From positions 202,501-266,500 of the forward strand of contig JAXRKP010000379.1 of NCBI GenBank assembly GCA_037039925.1: DNA of 64,000 nt, read 5' to 3'. Origin of the DNA: Doris montereyensis (taxonomy: Eukaryota > Mollusca > Gastropoda > Nudibranchia > Dorididae). Both the position numbers and the translations under genes were made by a program. How positions within the stretch are numbered: position 1 is the first letter of the stretch; every line of letters begins with the position of its first letter. Shown piece after piece: positions 45,480-57,582 of this stretch. The notes under the pieces are model-generated. The model worked only from the letters and a program-made list of their open reading frames with translations. It was not told the origin of the DNA and did not search any database.

Positions 45480-46877
45480 TAACCCTTCATCAGATAGCAA
45501 ACGAGTAACATCTTATACAGACATCACACAGTGGGATGTCAGATGGGAAAACAGAATATAAGATGAAATTAGAAAAATCAAAGAAATAAATAGTGATAAT
45601 GGAGCGTTTAGTGCGCAAAATTATCTGCCTTTGTTTCAGAAACGGATCGGTGTAACTCTTTTGTGTGGAGTCTCAAGCCCTTATTTAATTATAGTAAAAT
45701 ACGAGGGCAGTGAGTACCCACGTCATTATTCATAAATAATAATGTTATTACAAAAGCGTGTATAACTACTGCTACCATTTATACTCTTGTTGATAATCAT
45801 TCTAATACTGTAAATAAAAATGCCACAAATGTGGTGATGATTATTATAATAAAAAGAGAAGAAGGAGAAGGAACAGGATGACCATCAGTAATGATAATAA
45901 TAATAACTAGAAATAATAGAGTAGTAGTACATAACATTCTACGTGTTCCTATTTGTATAACTTATTGACTGACATTACTGACAAGATTAATATATTATAA
46001 TCTATTTTCTTTGTTTGAACTGAGTTAGATTGATGTAAAGTCTCACAATCTATGCAAAATAATTATAGGATTCTTCATTGAGGTGTGACCACGGCCAATA
46101 TCGAATACCTGAAATGAGTTAAATGCCCCTGTAGTTTTACATTTTGATTCAGTCATAAAATATCATTTCGTATTTTGTTAAGTCTGTTTTCAATTTTCCA
46201 ATTCTCTAACAAATTATTAAATGTCTCAACCTTACTACAAGTTTAAATTTCTTCTTTTTTTTTTCGTTTCCTATTTCTTTCAACTCGTTTGTTGGACAGG
46301 AGAACATCTTTCCAGAACTAGAACCTTATATAAATAGATCTAGACACAGGAGATATAACATTTTTTTATAAGAGTGATATCTCAATTATTAATTAGATTC
46401 TATGTGAACACAAGATAATCAGACATGAGCAATCTAGATTTCTAAAGGAAAGGGTGAAAATGCAAGCACAACAATAAGCAGATCTATTTCTTCTACCGCC
46501 GGCAGTGGCAAGAATAAGTTGACATGCATAGGATTTCAACAATTTTATGATGTATTGTAAATAAATATAGTCATATTTTGATTCACATGTTTAGATAGAT
46601 AATATCCTTTATATATATAGAAAACTCAAAAGAGTTTGTTGGTACATCTGTATAACATCTTCATCCAGAACTAGAACCTAAATCATGAAAAATAGATCTA
46701 GCAAAAAATTCCAACAAAAACAGAGTCATAAGGAGATATAACATATTTTTCTTATAGAAGTTGAATTTTCACTCACTGTTGTTAATCATCTTTGGCTTCA
46801 CTTTGCTATGGCTCCTTTATATTATAGAAAACAGAGATATAACATTCTATGTGACAGCCAGTATAGATATGGCTCAC
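45480..46877. other. PIGA intron 2, upstream part
   Basis: Very AT-rich with several AGATCTA-type motifs (46338, 46688). A near-repeat of CCAGAACTAGAACCTA occurs at 46312 and 46665. No coding sequence seen. Confidence 0.5.
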
Positions 46878-47031
46878 CTTAAGTCCATTTGCCAAAACGG
46901 ATACCATTTCTGTCTCCATAGCGATGGGTGACTACAATGACCTTGTGACCTCTTTCCAACAGACAGGAGGACAACTGGTAAATATGACTCTCAACGCCAC
47001 CCATGTTGGGGTAGAAAAGTCTGACACCATA
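46878..47031 (-). CDS. PIGA: PIGA exon 2: [14 protein letters not shown] (frameshifted)
   Basis: This encodes the start of the GT4 glycosyltransferase domain of phosphatidylinositol N-acetylglucosaminyltransferase subunit A, which transfers GlcNAc to PI in the first step of GPI-anchor synthesis on the cytosolic face of the ER. The central frame reads [20 protein letters not shown] followed by [19 protein letters not shown]. The first codons MVSDF lie in another frame: the T-run matching 47015-47018 is one short. The last codons LANGLK need two more bases in the run at 46894-46897. The two losses total three, so the exon length still fits its phases. Acceptor TTGCCTCCAG; donor AAG|GTGAGC. Confidence 0.92.
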
Positions 47032-47237
47032 CTGGAGGCAAGAGAAAACATAGATCTTCATTGATGTAGTGCCTAGGCTTACTACTTGACCAAGTGTCTG
47101 TTCATCACTTATTAATTCAAATGGTCAGACTAAGATTAGCATCAAAAGGAGATATTTGTTTAATTGTTTTTATCATAATTAGACAGTAATAAAGGGTGAC
47201 ACAGCATAAACAGGCCCGTCAAATTTCTAGATATCTT

Positions 47238-47403
47238 TTGCATCAATAACAACCAAATTTTATGACATCTCCCTGGAATAGTGAGAGAAATGACATACAA
47301 AATTTAAGAAACATCCAATGCATGAAAAGGAACAATGACGAATATGTCCAGAGACAACAAGGTTCCAGGGAGATGTCGCAAAATTTGGTTTTTATTGATG
47401 CAA
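47238..47403. mobile_element. MITE-like inverted repeat, ~166 bp
   Basis: The arm at 47238-47278 (TTGCATCAATAACAACCAAA, then ATGACATCTCCCTGGAA) is the near-perfect inverse complement of 47363-47403. The 84-bp loop shows no coding potential. The structure is a small hairpin element in PIGA intron 1, immediately next to a SINE-A copy. Confidence 0.55.
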
Positions 47404-47404
47404 T

Positions 47405-47626
47405 ATGACCTAAACACCCCCCCCCTCCCAGGACTGGTAGGTGGATCGACACCTAGTCCCATCGGAGACAGATTATAAAAAGGAGGTCCTGTATGTAGAT
47501 CACAACACTCTGTGCACGTTAAAGATCCTTTACCTGTTTACAATTGCAGGGTAGCCATTGCAAAATTAAAAATCTTAGCAAAACGCCCGATACTACCTTA
47601 GTTGTGGATGTGGGTAAAATAAAATA
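47405..47626 (+). mobile_element. SINE-A copy in PIGA intron 1
   Basis: The copy starts at the C-rich stretch before GGACTGGTAGGTGGATCGAC and ends GGTAAAATAAAATA; the core GTGCACGTTAAAGATCC is intact and the head is missing. Confidence 0.75.
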
Positions 47627-49846
47627 GCTACAGAGGGGCGTTATAAATACTGTTAAACATCATCAACAATAACATTTTAGTTCTTTGGTGACCTCTTTGC
47701 CACTGTGACTCAGACTCTGCCCAGTGCATATTCTAAAGACTCTGTAATAAATAGATCTAATAATTAAGAGATGCTTTCAATAGGAAGGCATTTGCTTTAC
47801 GCTTCACAATTTTCATTGGAACCGTTCTGTAGTGAATGTTTGCCAAGTGATAGCCAGTTGGCTTGTAAGGTCAGCAAAAACAAGTCAACTATAAGGCTGC
47901 CTTACTCATGAAAAAGAAAGAAGGTGGTGCCCTTGAGCCTCAAGGCATCCATTCAATCATATAATCGATTTAAACCATCGTTTAAGGGGAAGATTTATAT
48001 GATCCAAAAGAGAACATACATATAATATAATATGCCATGCATTATTTTAATATAGGGCCTAAGTTATGCATGACTTGTTCAAGAAACCATTTGACTGCTT
48101 GCTTTTATATATAAACGAATATTGCAGTAGCGTGAAAATTTTAATTTTGGTTGCTAAACAGTTCTCTTTCCTCCAAACAATAGCGGTCTCGTCAGAAAAA
48201 GGCAAGCAGGCTGGCGCTGATTGACAAGCAGTTAGAAAGACCAATTGTTCTCCTCTGGAATGCCAGGAATGCACCCCTGGTCCAGAGTCATGATTGGTTC
48301 AGATCTAAATCAAGCTCTTGAGGGTATATTTTATTTAATAGAATTTATCTAGATTTTCAGTAGATTTAACTACTAACTTGAGTTTAATATATATGTCTAT
48401 TCCTTCATAGACATAGATCTAAAAAAGAGCAGATCTATCTAGTGCGTTTCATACGTCGTGTCACACATTCAAAGATTTTCTCACTACTAAACTTTACGTA
48501 ATTATGTATAATTCTTCATGCAGTCTTAGATCTGTATTACAGTATTTACCAAATTAATACCAAATTAGACATCTGTAGCTTTTACCGTTTCTTCAAAGCA
48601 GTCAATTCCTTTGATCTTTTGACTAATACTTAAACATTAGAATTTATGGTAATAACATTTTAATTCATGATAGCAATTGGAGAATATTTCAGAGGTGTCG
48701 TGTGGCTAGCCTTCAAGGTGGAGGTGTGATGAGAGTTACTATTTTTTGTATCTAGATATGGGAGAATTTGAATTTGTTAGAGCGTCAAGAGATTAAAATG
48801 TGGTTAGTTAGGATCTCCCCATCGGTAAAGTTTATCTAGAAAGCCGAGAGAGATTTAACTGATCCCAATTATTTTGTGCAGTTTCATATTACAAAAATAG
48901 ATATATTCATTCAGCACCATAATCGGAATATCAATAATGGATTTCTGAAAATCAATGGATTGTCAACATCTGCCATAGATACAGCATTGTGAAGGGAATC
49001 ATTCTTGGTGACGAGCAGGCACTTGTGTTTACAATCTAGTCTCTCTTATTTTGTGGATTGCAATCTTAAAGCAATTAGTTTAAAATGCTTTTATATTATT
49101 TTTGGATGTCCGCTTTTGTTTCACTTGGTTCTTGCAACCAACATCAAATTGAGCATCTGTTCAACCGTAAGCTGTGTTGTGTACTTTTCAGTCGATCACA
49201 CGTTATGTTCTGGAACAGATGACCACATTTTGCTTTAAGGTAAAAATACTTGTGACACAACTTAAAACAAATTTCAATACAACGTTCTTCATGGTTGTAA
49301 TTTTACATTTCAAATCCATGATGGCAACAATGATGCAATTGTTGCAGCTTATAACAGCTCCCATGAAACGGATATGATGAACAAGACATTTTTGAATGTG
49401 TTCACGAAAACAACATATATATTGATGGGATTTGTCCGGATAGCCATGAAACAGAACCCATCCCCTGCACAAGAAGCACACAGTGTCTTTGTGACTGTGC
49501 ATTGTGACAGTGTGTGTTGTGACATATTGTTGTCAAAGTACTGTAAAATTCTTAAAATAAAGTCCTGGTCTTACTTACTGATTTTTATTTAGTCTGCAAA
49601 TAAGCAATTAAAAGTTTTAAAGCAATCTACAGCGAAATAAAAATTCATTTGGTAGATCTAGATCTCTAGATCTAAATCAAAATCCTTGGCGACATGCAAA
49701 ATTTCACTATAATAAAAAAAAAGGTTCCGCTGCTACATATTGATGTGTGTGATTCCGAGTTGTGAACGTATTAACAACAATTATATGCCATATAAACATA
49801 GCAGCTATACACGATCAATGTCAGTCACTGAGTCAGCAAGGCTTAC
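47627..49846. other. PIGA intron 1, main part
   Basis: AT-rich unique sequence with scattered TAGATCTA motifs. The frames at 49005-49600 contain no recognised domain. Confidence 0.5.
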
Positions 49847-49866
49847 CATATTTTATGACGCACCAT
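49847..49866 (-). CDS. PIGA: PIGA first coding exon (20 nt)
   Basis: Read on the minus strand, a start codon in good context (GAACATGG) begins MVRHKI plus two bases TG, followed by a GTAAGC donor. The next exon starts with a single T and then ATGGTGTCAGAC, so splicing gives KIC-MVSDF, the expected PIGA N-terminal junction. The match of phase and sequence makes this tiny exon convincing despite its size. The 5' UTR continues to higher coordinates, with boundary unknown. A decayed LINE begins about 0.5 kb upstream. Confidence 0.7.
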
Positions 49867-50379
49867 GTTCAGCAAATCAAGTCCAATAGGTCCTATAGGA
49901 TCTGTTTCTATAGAACAAGAAATCCAGATGCCGATTAGTTATGATGTCGTATGTGATTTTAAAAAATTGTTTAATTATTTTATGTCCAAAGTCCAATGGC
50001 ACAGTGAGTGAAGTGGTAAGTTTTCACTCAACCTTTTCTTGCTTTATGAAATATATGCTTAAATACTGAGATTCTGCTACAGATCTAAGCCCCGATTTGT
50101 CATTAAGTACATTCACTTTTCCCACGTGAAAGAGCAGTTAGATGTTCATGATGGTCCGAATTAAGATTACACTCTCATTCTTCATTAATTGTTCAACACA
50201 GCAACAAGATGATATAAAAAGAGAAAGTGAAACAAGAAAAACGAGATCGAAAAACCTTTTCTAATCTTTATTCGCACAAGAACTTCCGTACTTCCCTGAC
50301 TTCAGTCAAAAACTTGCCCAATCATGAAGAAGATTTTCTACGAAAAAATAATCTAGAAAATTAGATTTAGATCTTTCTT
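49867..50379. other. Upstream of PIGA (5' UTR and promoter region)
   Basis: The PIGA transcript must begin here or upstream (minus strand). No clear TATA or initiator stands out, and the sequence is AT-rich. Confidence 0.4.
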
Positions 50380-53085
50380 TCTTTCTTTATCAGTTTCCAT
50401 TCAACCTTTCAGTGTATGGGTTCAGATGCCCAAGATGATCTTTCTCGAGGATGCCCTCTCCTGGCATTTTCTGTTTTCTTCGAAAAAAGTTAAATTTATA
50501 TGCTTCAATGCCTCTTTTATATCTTCTTCCCACTTTCTCCGAGGTCTGCCTTTGGTCTTTTACCTTGGGCTTTAGCACTGGATACTGATTTAGCTATTCT
50601 ATTGTCATTCATTCTGTTTACATGACCCAATCCATTTCAATTGATTTTTTTATATCTTAGTTTTTATGCCATCTGCTTTGGTTTGATCTCTTATTGTTGT
50701 GTTTCTGATTTTGTCTCTTTTAGTTTTCCTACTACTCTTCTTAGATATTTCATTTCAGCTGCCTGTACTCTACAGTATTCTCTACTGTCTAAGGTCCAGG
50801 TTTCGCTGCCATAGAGGAGTAGGACAATAAACTGTATTGTATACTGCCATTTTGGTTTTTGTTGACAATTCTTGCTTACCTACAAATGCTTTTCCTAGAT
50901 GGTTATATATATTGCACTTGCCTTTTTGATTCTCTGGCTGATTTCTTCTCTTAGTTTTCCCTTTGAGTTAATCATTACTCCTAGGTAATTGTAGCTTTGA
51001 ACTTGTTCTAAATTCTCCCTGCCCAATTTAAGATTTTGTGTTTTAGCTTCCCTAGTCACTAGCATTGTTTTGGTTTTCTTTGCATTTACTCTCATTCCTC
51101 TTTTATTTAGTTCATTGTTCATAATGTTGATATTCGACTGAAGGTCATCTGATTTTCCAAACAGAACTAAATCATCGGCAAATGAAAGCATTGATACATT
51201 TACTGGTTTGAGCTTCCACATACCTACATTCATTTTCTTCATTTTTGAGGATGCCTTTGCGACTGAATCCATAAATGTGATAAACAAAAGAGGACTTAGG
51301 ATACAACCCTGTCTTACTCCTATATTTACATCAAATTCTGCAGATATGTTTCCAGCTACTCTCACTGCACATGTTGGTTTATTGTAAAAACTATTAATGG
51401 CTTCTATTAAATTTTGCTCTACATTGTGTTCTTTTAAGGAATTCCATAGTTCGTCCCTCCTCACTGTGTCAAATGCCTTTTCTAAATCAATAAAACACAG
51501 GTGCAGGTCAATGTTTCTCTCAAGGAATTTTTCTATAATTTATCTAATTGTAAATATGTGGTCTTGTACACTTCTTCCTAATCTAAATCCACTCTGATGC
51601 ACTTCAATCTGATCCTCTACTCTTTTCCTTAGTCTCATTTCCAGTATCCTGGCATATTATTTTTCCTGGAACGCTAAGTAATGATATCCTCTATAGTTTG
51701 AGCATTCCATAGTTGATCCTTTCTTATGTATTGGTACTACCGTTTCCTTTTTCCAGTCGTCTGGCACCTGTTTGGACTTCCATGCTTGTTGGTATATTGC
51801 ATGTAGTAGTTTGTCTGCCTTTCTCCCTTGGTTTTTAATCATTTCTGGATAAACTTGATCTGCTCCTGGGGCTTTTCCTTATTTCACTTTTCTTATAGCT
51901 GTTTGATTTCTTCCATTGATATATCTACATCTTCAACTGTCTCCTCTGGATACTTGTTACTCTTACTAATTGATCTTTACTCCTTGTTTCATACGTTCTG
52001 GAGGGATTATGTAATTGTTGAAAATGTTTTCTCCATGTTTCCATGATTGGACTGTCTTCTTTCATTATTTCTCCTTTGGCATTCTTAATTTGTCGTATTG
52101 GGCATGCTTTGGTCTTTCTGATGTTCTTCATTGCCCCTACACACCCCCTCCAGAACAGCTTTTGATTTCCTTGATAGCTTTCTTGAAGTCTTTGTCCAAA
52201 CTCTTCCCATTGTTCCTATTTTGCTTTCCTAACTTCCTCTTTGGTGATAGTTCTTTTATTCACGTAATCTATCCTATCCTCTGGTCTCTTTGTTTGCAAG
52301 TATCTTTTTGATTTTAGTCTTGACGTTCTCATTCCACCATGCTGTTCTTTTCCTATCTCCGTTTAATTTGTTTCCCTACCACAGACCTCTTCAGTACAAC
52401 TGAGGAGTGTTTCTTTTACTATACATCTGCCACTTTTCTTCTATTGTGCTATCATTCAGATTCATCTGCCTTTCACTGATAAATCTTTTTATCCTAGATT
52501 GGTATACCTGTTTTACTACTGGTTTATTTAGTCCTCTATTTTGAGTTTAGTAGCATTCTCCTCTTTCGTTTTCTGTTTGTTTTCTTCAGTCAGTAATCTC
52601 ATTTTGGCAATCACTAGGTGATGATCACTAAATATGTCTGCTCCTCTTTTTACTCTTGCATCCAATGTACTGTAAAAAAAGGGAGCTGCTAACTATTATG
52701 TAGTCTATCGTTGACTTTTCACACATGTCTTCATTTACTCTTGTATATTTGTGGATATCTTTATGAGGAAAAAAGGTGTTGGCTATTTTTGTGTTATTCT
52801 TTGGGCAAAAATCTATTAGTATCTCTCATTAGTTTTTGGAGAAGTTGTTGTCTCCTTCTTTACCTATTACTCCTCCTAACGTTTCTACATTGTTGCCTAC
52901 TCTAGCGTTTAAATCTCTAAAGAATAAAAAAGAAGAGGAAAAAGAAGGAGGAGAAAAAGCATTAGTTCCTCATGATTTGAAAAAAAGGTTTAAAATTCTC
53001 TGCAGCTATTTGTAAATCGTTTTCGAAGATATCTTTTTCTTCTTTAGTTGCGTCTTCGTTTGGTCCATAAGCTATTAATATCGTT
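50380..53085 (-). mobile_element. Decayed LINE (endonuclease + reverse transcriptase), family L1X
   Basis: Reading down the minus strand, fragments of an AP-endonuclease come first (IAYGPNEDATKEEK near 53050, LNARVGNN near 52900). Next is VPDDWKKETVVPIHKKGS near 51750, then a 189-residue RT block at 51464-50895 with VRQGCILSPLLF, the catalytic LSFADDLVLFG and QSYNYLGVMINSKGK. Stops and frameshifts break it throughout, so it is inactive. The 3' end is an (AAAG)n tail at about 50382-50399. The insertion lies between DDB2 and PIGA. The clade was not determined. Its last 50 bases are near-identical to the repeat unit of the array at 30185-31000. Confidence 0.85.
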
Positions 53086-53423
53086 TTTACTCACACTGGG
53101 AACAAATTTCAGCTTACAGAATTTTGGCGGGAGCACTGTGTCATCGTTACGGTAGCGGTGCAATGTGTCCTCGGCGTTTTGATCAAATGTTGTCATACCT
53201 GTACCAATAGTGCCAATTACTGTTTTTTGTGTTTTTACTCACACTGGGTGCTAACATGAAGTTATAAAGGCCAATTAGCTAGGAATAGCAGCGTTATACA
53301 TGTACTTATAACGAAAACACCCCTTTTCAGTACTACGATGAGGGAGATAATCAATATTTAACTAATCAAGTAGGGAAAACGATCACTGACAAGACAATGT
53401 AGTAGGCGTATTGCATGTGAAAA

Positions 53424-53430
53424 GGTTAGT

Positions 53431-53497
<67 letters not shown>
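53424..53497. repeat. (ATT)n microsatellite
   Basis: About 24 ATT units. Confidence 0.92.
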
Positions 53498-53498
<1 letters not shown>

Positions 53499-53863
53499 CA
53501 TAGAAATAGTAGGATTGATCTGTTTCTTGTGTCGTCTAGACAACAACAACAAAAACGTCGACGGAAAACTCCTAAATCAAAATGGATAGCCTAGGTTATG
53601 AGTCACTATGACACTGTTGTGAAACTTTGCCACACAATGTGTGACTATTGGGACCCATCCCGCTAAGTTATTGCCAGGATGACCCGATCTGGGCATAAAT
53701 TATGCCGATGTCACTCTTCATTCGGTTGACATAGGCCTGAGCAGTGGACAGTGACATGACAAGCCTTCAGTACTCTCACTCATAAAGAAGAAGCCTTGTG
53801 TACCGCTAGTGTCAGTGTCATTTCTGTAAGTGTAAGAGTAGTAAGACCCACGTGGCAGTGATG

Positions 53864-53903
<40 letters not shown>
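53864..53903. repeat. (TG)n microsatellite
   Basis: About 20 TG units. Confidence 0.92.
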
Positions 53904-53905
<2 letters not shown>

Positions 53906-54430
53906 CGTTTTTGACTCTGTGATATGTGACCAAGCCAAACTAGATTCTTCTCTATTTCTACCTGATTGTTTCATTTCGGGGAAAGAAGGTGGTGATGAAT
54001 GATGGCGGTACAACGAGTTTTATTTTACAATAGTTATTAAGGAACGTTTATGCTAAATCAATGGCGGATAGCAGTATAACGAATTATTTCATTGTTTTTG
54101 TATAGTGTCAGTCAATGTAAATATTGTAAGCAATACTAAAATAGACAAATTATAGTCAATGCAGACACTTAAGGAAGTAATGAAAACAGAAAGTAGAAAT
54201 TGATTATTTACGACCATTCATGTATTATCTTAATTTAAACCGTCTTTGTTTGCTGTGGAAAGTTTAAAAAATACATGAGACGTTATTTATGAATTTAACT
54301 CATGATAACAGTACACATGTTGGTAGTTGTAATTGTGTGTGACATTATCAAGTGACCAAATTTCAGACCAAAGAAATAATTTGCTTGGAATAAAGATAAA
54401 CAGATAAAGATGGATTTATTATCCGTATCC

Positions 54431-54757
54431 CCGTACAAGTGCAGACTCACTGACAGTACATCATTAATTTATCCCCCAGCAGGCCATTTCATTCAAACCC
54501 TTCTCAACTCCCGGGGGAGCATACAGCACAAGCCTGCTAAGCTGTTCGTGCTAACACTCTGACAATATCTTTCTTTACCTATAGCTGGGTACACCTGAGT
54601 GAAGTGAGAAAAGTAGAGTGAAGTACCTTTCCTAAGAGTACAACGTTGTGAAAAACCCCAACTGTGCCAGCCGTGGGGCTTGAAACAGTGTCGTAGTCGT
54701 AGCGATTACCAGCTCACAATACTAACTACGGTTCAGCTACAAAGCCTCAATACCTCA
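54431..54757 (-). mobile_element. SINE-C copy
   Basis: This third copy shares CCCAGCAGGCCATTTCATTC, CTAACACTCTGACAATATCT and CTAAGAGTACAACGTTGTGA with the others. Confidence 0.7.
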
Positions 54758-55326
54758 AGTCAAAGATGTGTCATATAAAATGCTACCCTATCGGTAAACT
54801 TATCAATAATTTTAAACATATCATCAGCATGTTGTTGTTGTTGCTGTTGTTGTTGTTGGTGTTACTGATCCAGCAGTGTTCGGATGTAATTTGTCCTTCG
54901 GCCCATCAGTATAATTTTAATATTTTAAAGGCACCTTTAATTAATAATGAATAACATTTCTAATGCGGTGTTACATCAATTCACTGATCCATGTGTGACA
55001 TCCCAAGCCTATAACGCAGAGGGAAAGTTCTCTAGCTAAGAAAATAAGAAAACATAGTAAGTTAAGTAAGTAGCATCAAATCGATACAATAATTGACAAA
55101 ATTCAGTCGTGGTTCCACGGCTTCGGCAAAGTGTCAAACACGTGATGATAGCTGCCATTCACCGATTCAGCGATGTCATATCAAAAAACCTAAGATCTTC
55201 TGCACCCAGTTCTGAAGAACTGCAACAAATTTTCAAGACTTTTGATTGCTGCATAAAAATCTGATGCAGCGTTACATGATGGAAGTCTACATCAATTATA
55301 CATTGTACTAAGTGTCGCGACCCTCC

Positions 55327-55350
55327 ACCCCCCCCCCCCCCCCCCCCCAC
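55327..55350. repeat. Poly-C run
   Basis: About 20 C, with one flanking A. Confidence 0.85.
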
Positions 55351-55554
55351 CTCCACTGATGTCATGATCATGAGAGGACTAGATATGATCTTTTAATGAT
55401 ATTTTGTCACATGGTATAAGAATAGCTGTGAACTGAAAGCAAGGTGCTAAGTTTCAATTAGCATTACACTTACTACAGTGTATTTCAATTGCATTAGTCG
55501 GCATTATCGTGAAACGTCATTAAATGACGTCACACATCCGTGCGTCCATTTTCA

Positions 55555-55755
55555 ATCCTTTTGTTATTGTTTTACCAGATAAAGATTTATGCTAGATGGA
55601 GCAACACCATCACTGAAAACAGGACAGTTCATTGGCTTAGAGATGTCTTTAATGACCACATTGTCAGCAGGCGCACTGATATTGCATTGGGCGGCGTACT
55701 CCTAAGATTTGAATCTGCTGGCTGGACTTTTTCCTCTGGTGGTACTTGAAATCCA
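55555..55755 (+). pseudogene. Degenerate DDE transposase fragment (Tc1/mariner-like)
   Basis: One frame encodes WLRDVFNDHIVSRRTDIA; a second frame over the following bases encodes WAAYS, a stop, then DLNLLAGLF. Together they resemble the block around the second catalytic Asp of Tc1/mariner-type transposases (W-RD-F----SR---I-W---SPDLN). The fragment is short, interrupted and has no visible termini. An intergenic relic is the best reading, but I would not exclude another DDE family. Confidence 0.45.
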
Positions 55756-55785
55756 AAGTTTACAAGAATAGACCCAACACGATAA

Positions 55786-56681
55786 GGCTATGTCCAAACC
55801 AAAAGCCTTGAGTTGTGCTATTACTGCTATAGGTCCGATGTCGCAGAGTCGCTGAAATATTAGCTCTTTACTCTTATGATAGTGACAGACTACACATAAG
55901 AATAAGACTGCAAAGAGATAAGTTGAGAAATGGTGGAGGAGTTTACTTTAAGTACCTAGGAATCCTAGTATGATCAACAGTACAAAGCAATGGGGAATGT
56001 GGGAGAGAAGTCAAAAAGAGAACACAGGCAGGATGGAATGGATGGAGGAAAGTGACGGGGTGAAATGTGAGAAAGATATCTGCAAAAATGAAAGGGAAGG
56101 GGTGTATAAAAGAGTAGTTCGTCCAGCTATGATGTATGGCTTGGAATCCATTGGCTTGACAAAAAAAAAAAAAGACAAGAAAAAAGAGTTAAAAGGTGAC
56201 TGAGATGAAGATGCTGCGGTTCTCCTTGAGTGTGTCAAGGTCAAGGTTGGATAAGATATGGAATGAACACATGGGAGGCTAGAAGGCAAAGTTAGGGAAG
56301 GCAGACTGAGATGGTACGGACATGTAATTGTAAAGAGAAGGGATATGGAACGCATTGGACAGAAGGTGTTGCAGATGGACATACCGGACAGGAGGAAGAG
56401 GGGAAGACGAAGAACGAAGGTATATAGATATGATGCAGGAAGACATGAAGATCTTCGGTGCAAGAGATGGGGACAAACAGGACAGAACAAAGTAAAGTAG
56501 AGAACGATGATGTGCTAGTGGCGACCCCTAACAAGAAAAGTCGAAAGACGAAGAAGATTCTTATGATACTACGACTGATCAGCTACTAACCGAGCCAAGC
56601 TTCGGAGTTAGCCAATATTTCAGCGGCTCTGCGACAGCGAAGCTATAGCTCAGTTCCAAGTCTTTTAGTCTGCACATAGCC
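55786..56681. mobile_element. Foldback/MITE-like element with ~75-bp terminal inverted repeats
   Basis: The left end (55786-55862) and right end (56610-56681) are imperfect inverse complements. Both start GGCTATGT, pass through CTGTCGCAGAG- or GATGTCGCAGAG-type sequence, and reach CGCTGAAATATT. No transposase is present. The LINE fragment at 55883-56558 fills nearly all of the interior, so the original element was about 200 bp. I could not fix a target duplication for the outer element. Confidence 0.65.
55883..56558 (+). mobile_element. LINE 3' fragment inside a TIR element
   Basis: The plus strand reads in pieces VYFKYLGIL, KRTQAGWNGWRKV, YKRVVRPAMMYGLESIGLTK, then MKMLRFSLSVSRLDKIWNEH and LRWYGHVIVKRRDMERIG. 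This is the standard C-terminal part of a LINE reverse-transcriptase ORF. It ends in a GAAGAAG tail. TCTTATGATA is present just before (about 55872) and just after (about 56560) the fragment, a likely target-site duplication. Frameshifts make it inactive. Confidence 0.8.
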
Positions 56682-56762
56682 TCTGAGTGGTAGCGGTAGT
56701 TGTAGGCGTATTAGCGGCAGCAGTAGCAGTATCAATTAATATTACGGGTAAAGACAAACAGT

Positions 56763-57065
56763 GAGGCAAGGAGCATGTCGAAACTGAAGGAAATGACATT
56801 GAATAATGTCAAAACCCCATAGGAACGAAAACGAAACAAATACAAAGAATAGAGAGAAAAAAATCCTGGCCACCATGGGGATCGAACCCACGACCTCTGT
56901 TGCCGGCACCCACGGTCTCACCATGAAAAGAAAACATGCTACCAACCGAGCAAACTACGCTCCTTGAAATTCATGGAGGCCAGGATTTTTTTTATGTCTA
57001 TTTCTTGTATTTGTCTCATCTTTGTTCCTATGGGGCTTTGATATTATTCAATGTCATTTAATATC
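56763..57065. mobile_element. SINE-D in palindromic tail-head-tail form
   Basis: A tRNA-like head is central (minus strand GGTTCGATCCCCATGGTGGC). On each side lies the same tail in opposite orientation: AATGACATTGAATAATGTCA...CCCCATAGGAACGA on the left, TTGTTCCTATGGGGCTTTGA...CAATGTCATTT on the right. The arms are about 85 bp. Confidence 0.7.
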
Positions 57066-57174
57066 AATAAGCATAAAAGTAATAACTATAACATTTCCAG
57101 CAGTATCACAAGAGTAGAAGCAGTAAAGGAAGAAGAAGTTAAAGAAGAAATAGAAGATTGATTGTGATGTAATA

Positions 57175-57283
57175 TTTAATTCTCAGGGCCAGTAATGAAG
57201 AAACAGCAAGATGAAGGAAAAGTAAATGAGTAAAAGGAAAGAAGAAGGAACAAACAGTAGCATCTGCCAAGTATCCACAGAAT
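57175..57283 (-). mobile_element. Element F copy 9
   Basis: TAATTCTCAGGGCCAGTAAT, GAAGAAACAGCAAGATGAAG and AGCATCTGCCAAGTATCCAC match F. AAT/GAA repeats abut its 5' side. Confidence 0.55.
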
Positions 57284-57440
57284 AACAATAATAATAATAA
57301 TAACAATAATAATTAATAATAATAATAAGAAGAAGAAGAAGAAGAAGAAAAAGAAGAAGAAGAAGAAGAAGAAAGAAGAAGAAGAAGAAGAAGAAAAAGA
57401 AGAAGAAGAAGAAGAAGAAGAAGAAGAAAAAGAAGAAGAT
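57284..57440. repeat. (AAT)n then (GAA)n
   Basis: AAT units grade into about 120 bp of GAA repeats between two copies of element F. Confidence 0.9.
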
Positions 57441-57445
57441 TGTTT

Positions 57446-57582
57446 AATTGAAATTGACCCTGTCCACAATTGTGGTGATCTCAGGGTGAATTAAAAAGGA
57501 AACGGTAAGAAAAAAGAGAATTGAAAGAGTAAAAAAAGAAAGAAGTAGGACTTACCAGCAGCTTCCACCAACTGCCCACATA
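57446..57582 (-). mobile_element. Element F copy 10
   Basis: AAATTGACCCTGTCCACAAT, GTGGTGATCTCAGGGTGAAT and GTAGGACTTACCAGCAGCTT match F closely. Confidence 0.65.

Larger units (their letters stand above)
53086..54430. other. Intergenic between LINE and SINE-C
   Basis: Besides the ATT and TG runs, the sequence TTTTTACTCACACTGGG appears twice (53084 and 53232), a short direct repeat of about 17 bp near the LINE 5' end. No gene seen. Confidence 0.5.

Noticed and set aside
46878..49866. PIGA as a processed or dead pseudogene
   Set aside because: Introns and splice sites are kept, motifs are conserved in every frame segment, and breaks are mostly run-length changes shared in kind with two other genes. 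Not fully excluded for exon 4.
55555..55755. Host gene exon (WLRDVFNDHIVSRR)
   Set aside because: The second frame carries WAAYS-DLN typical of DDE transposases, and a stop interrupts it.
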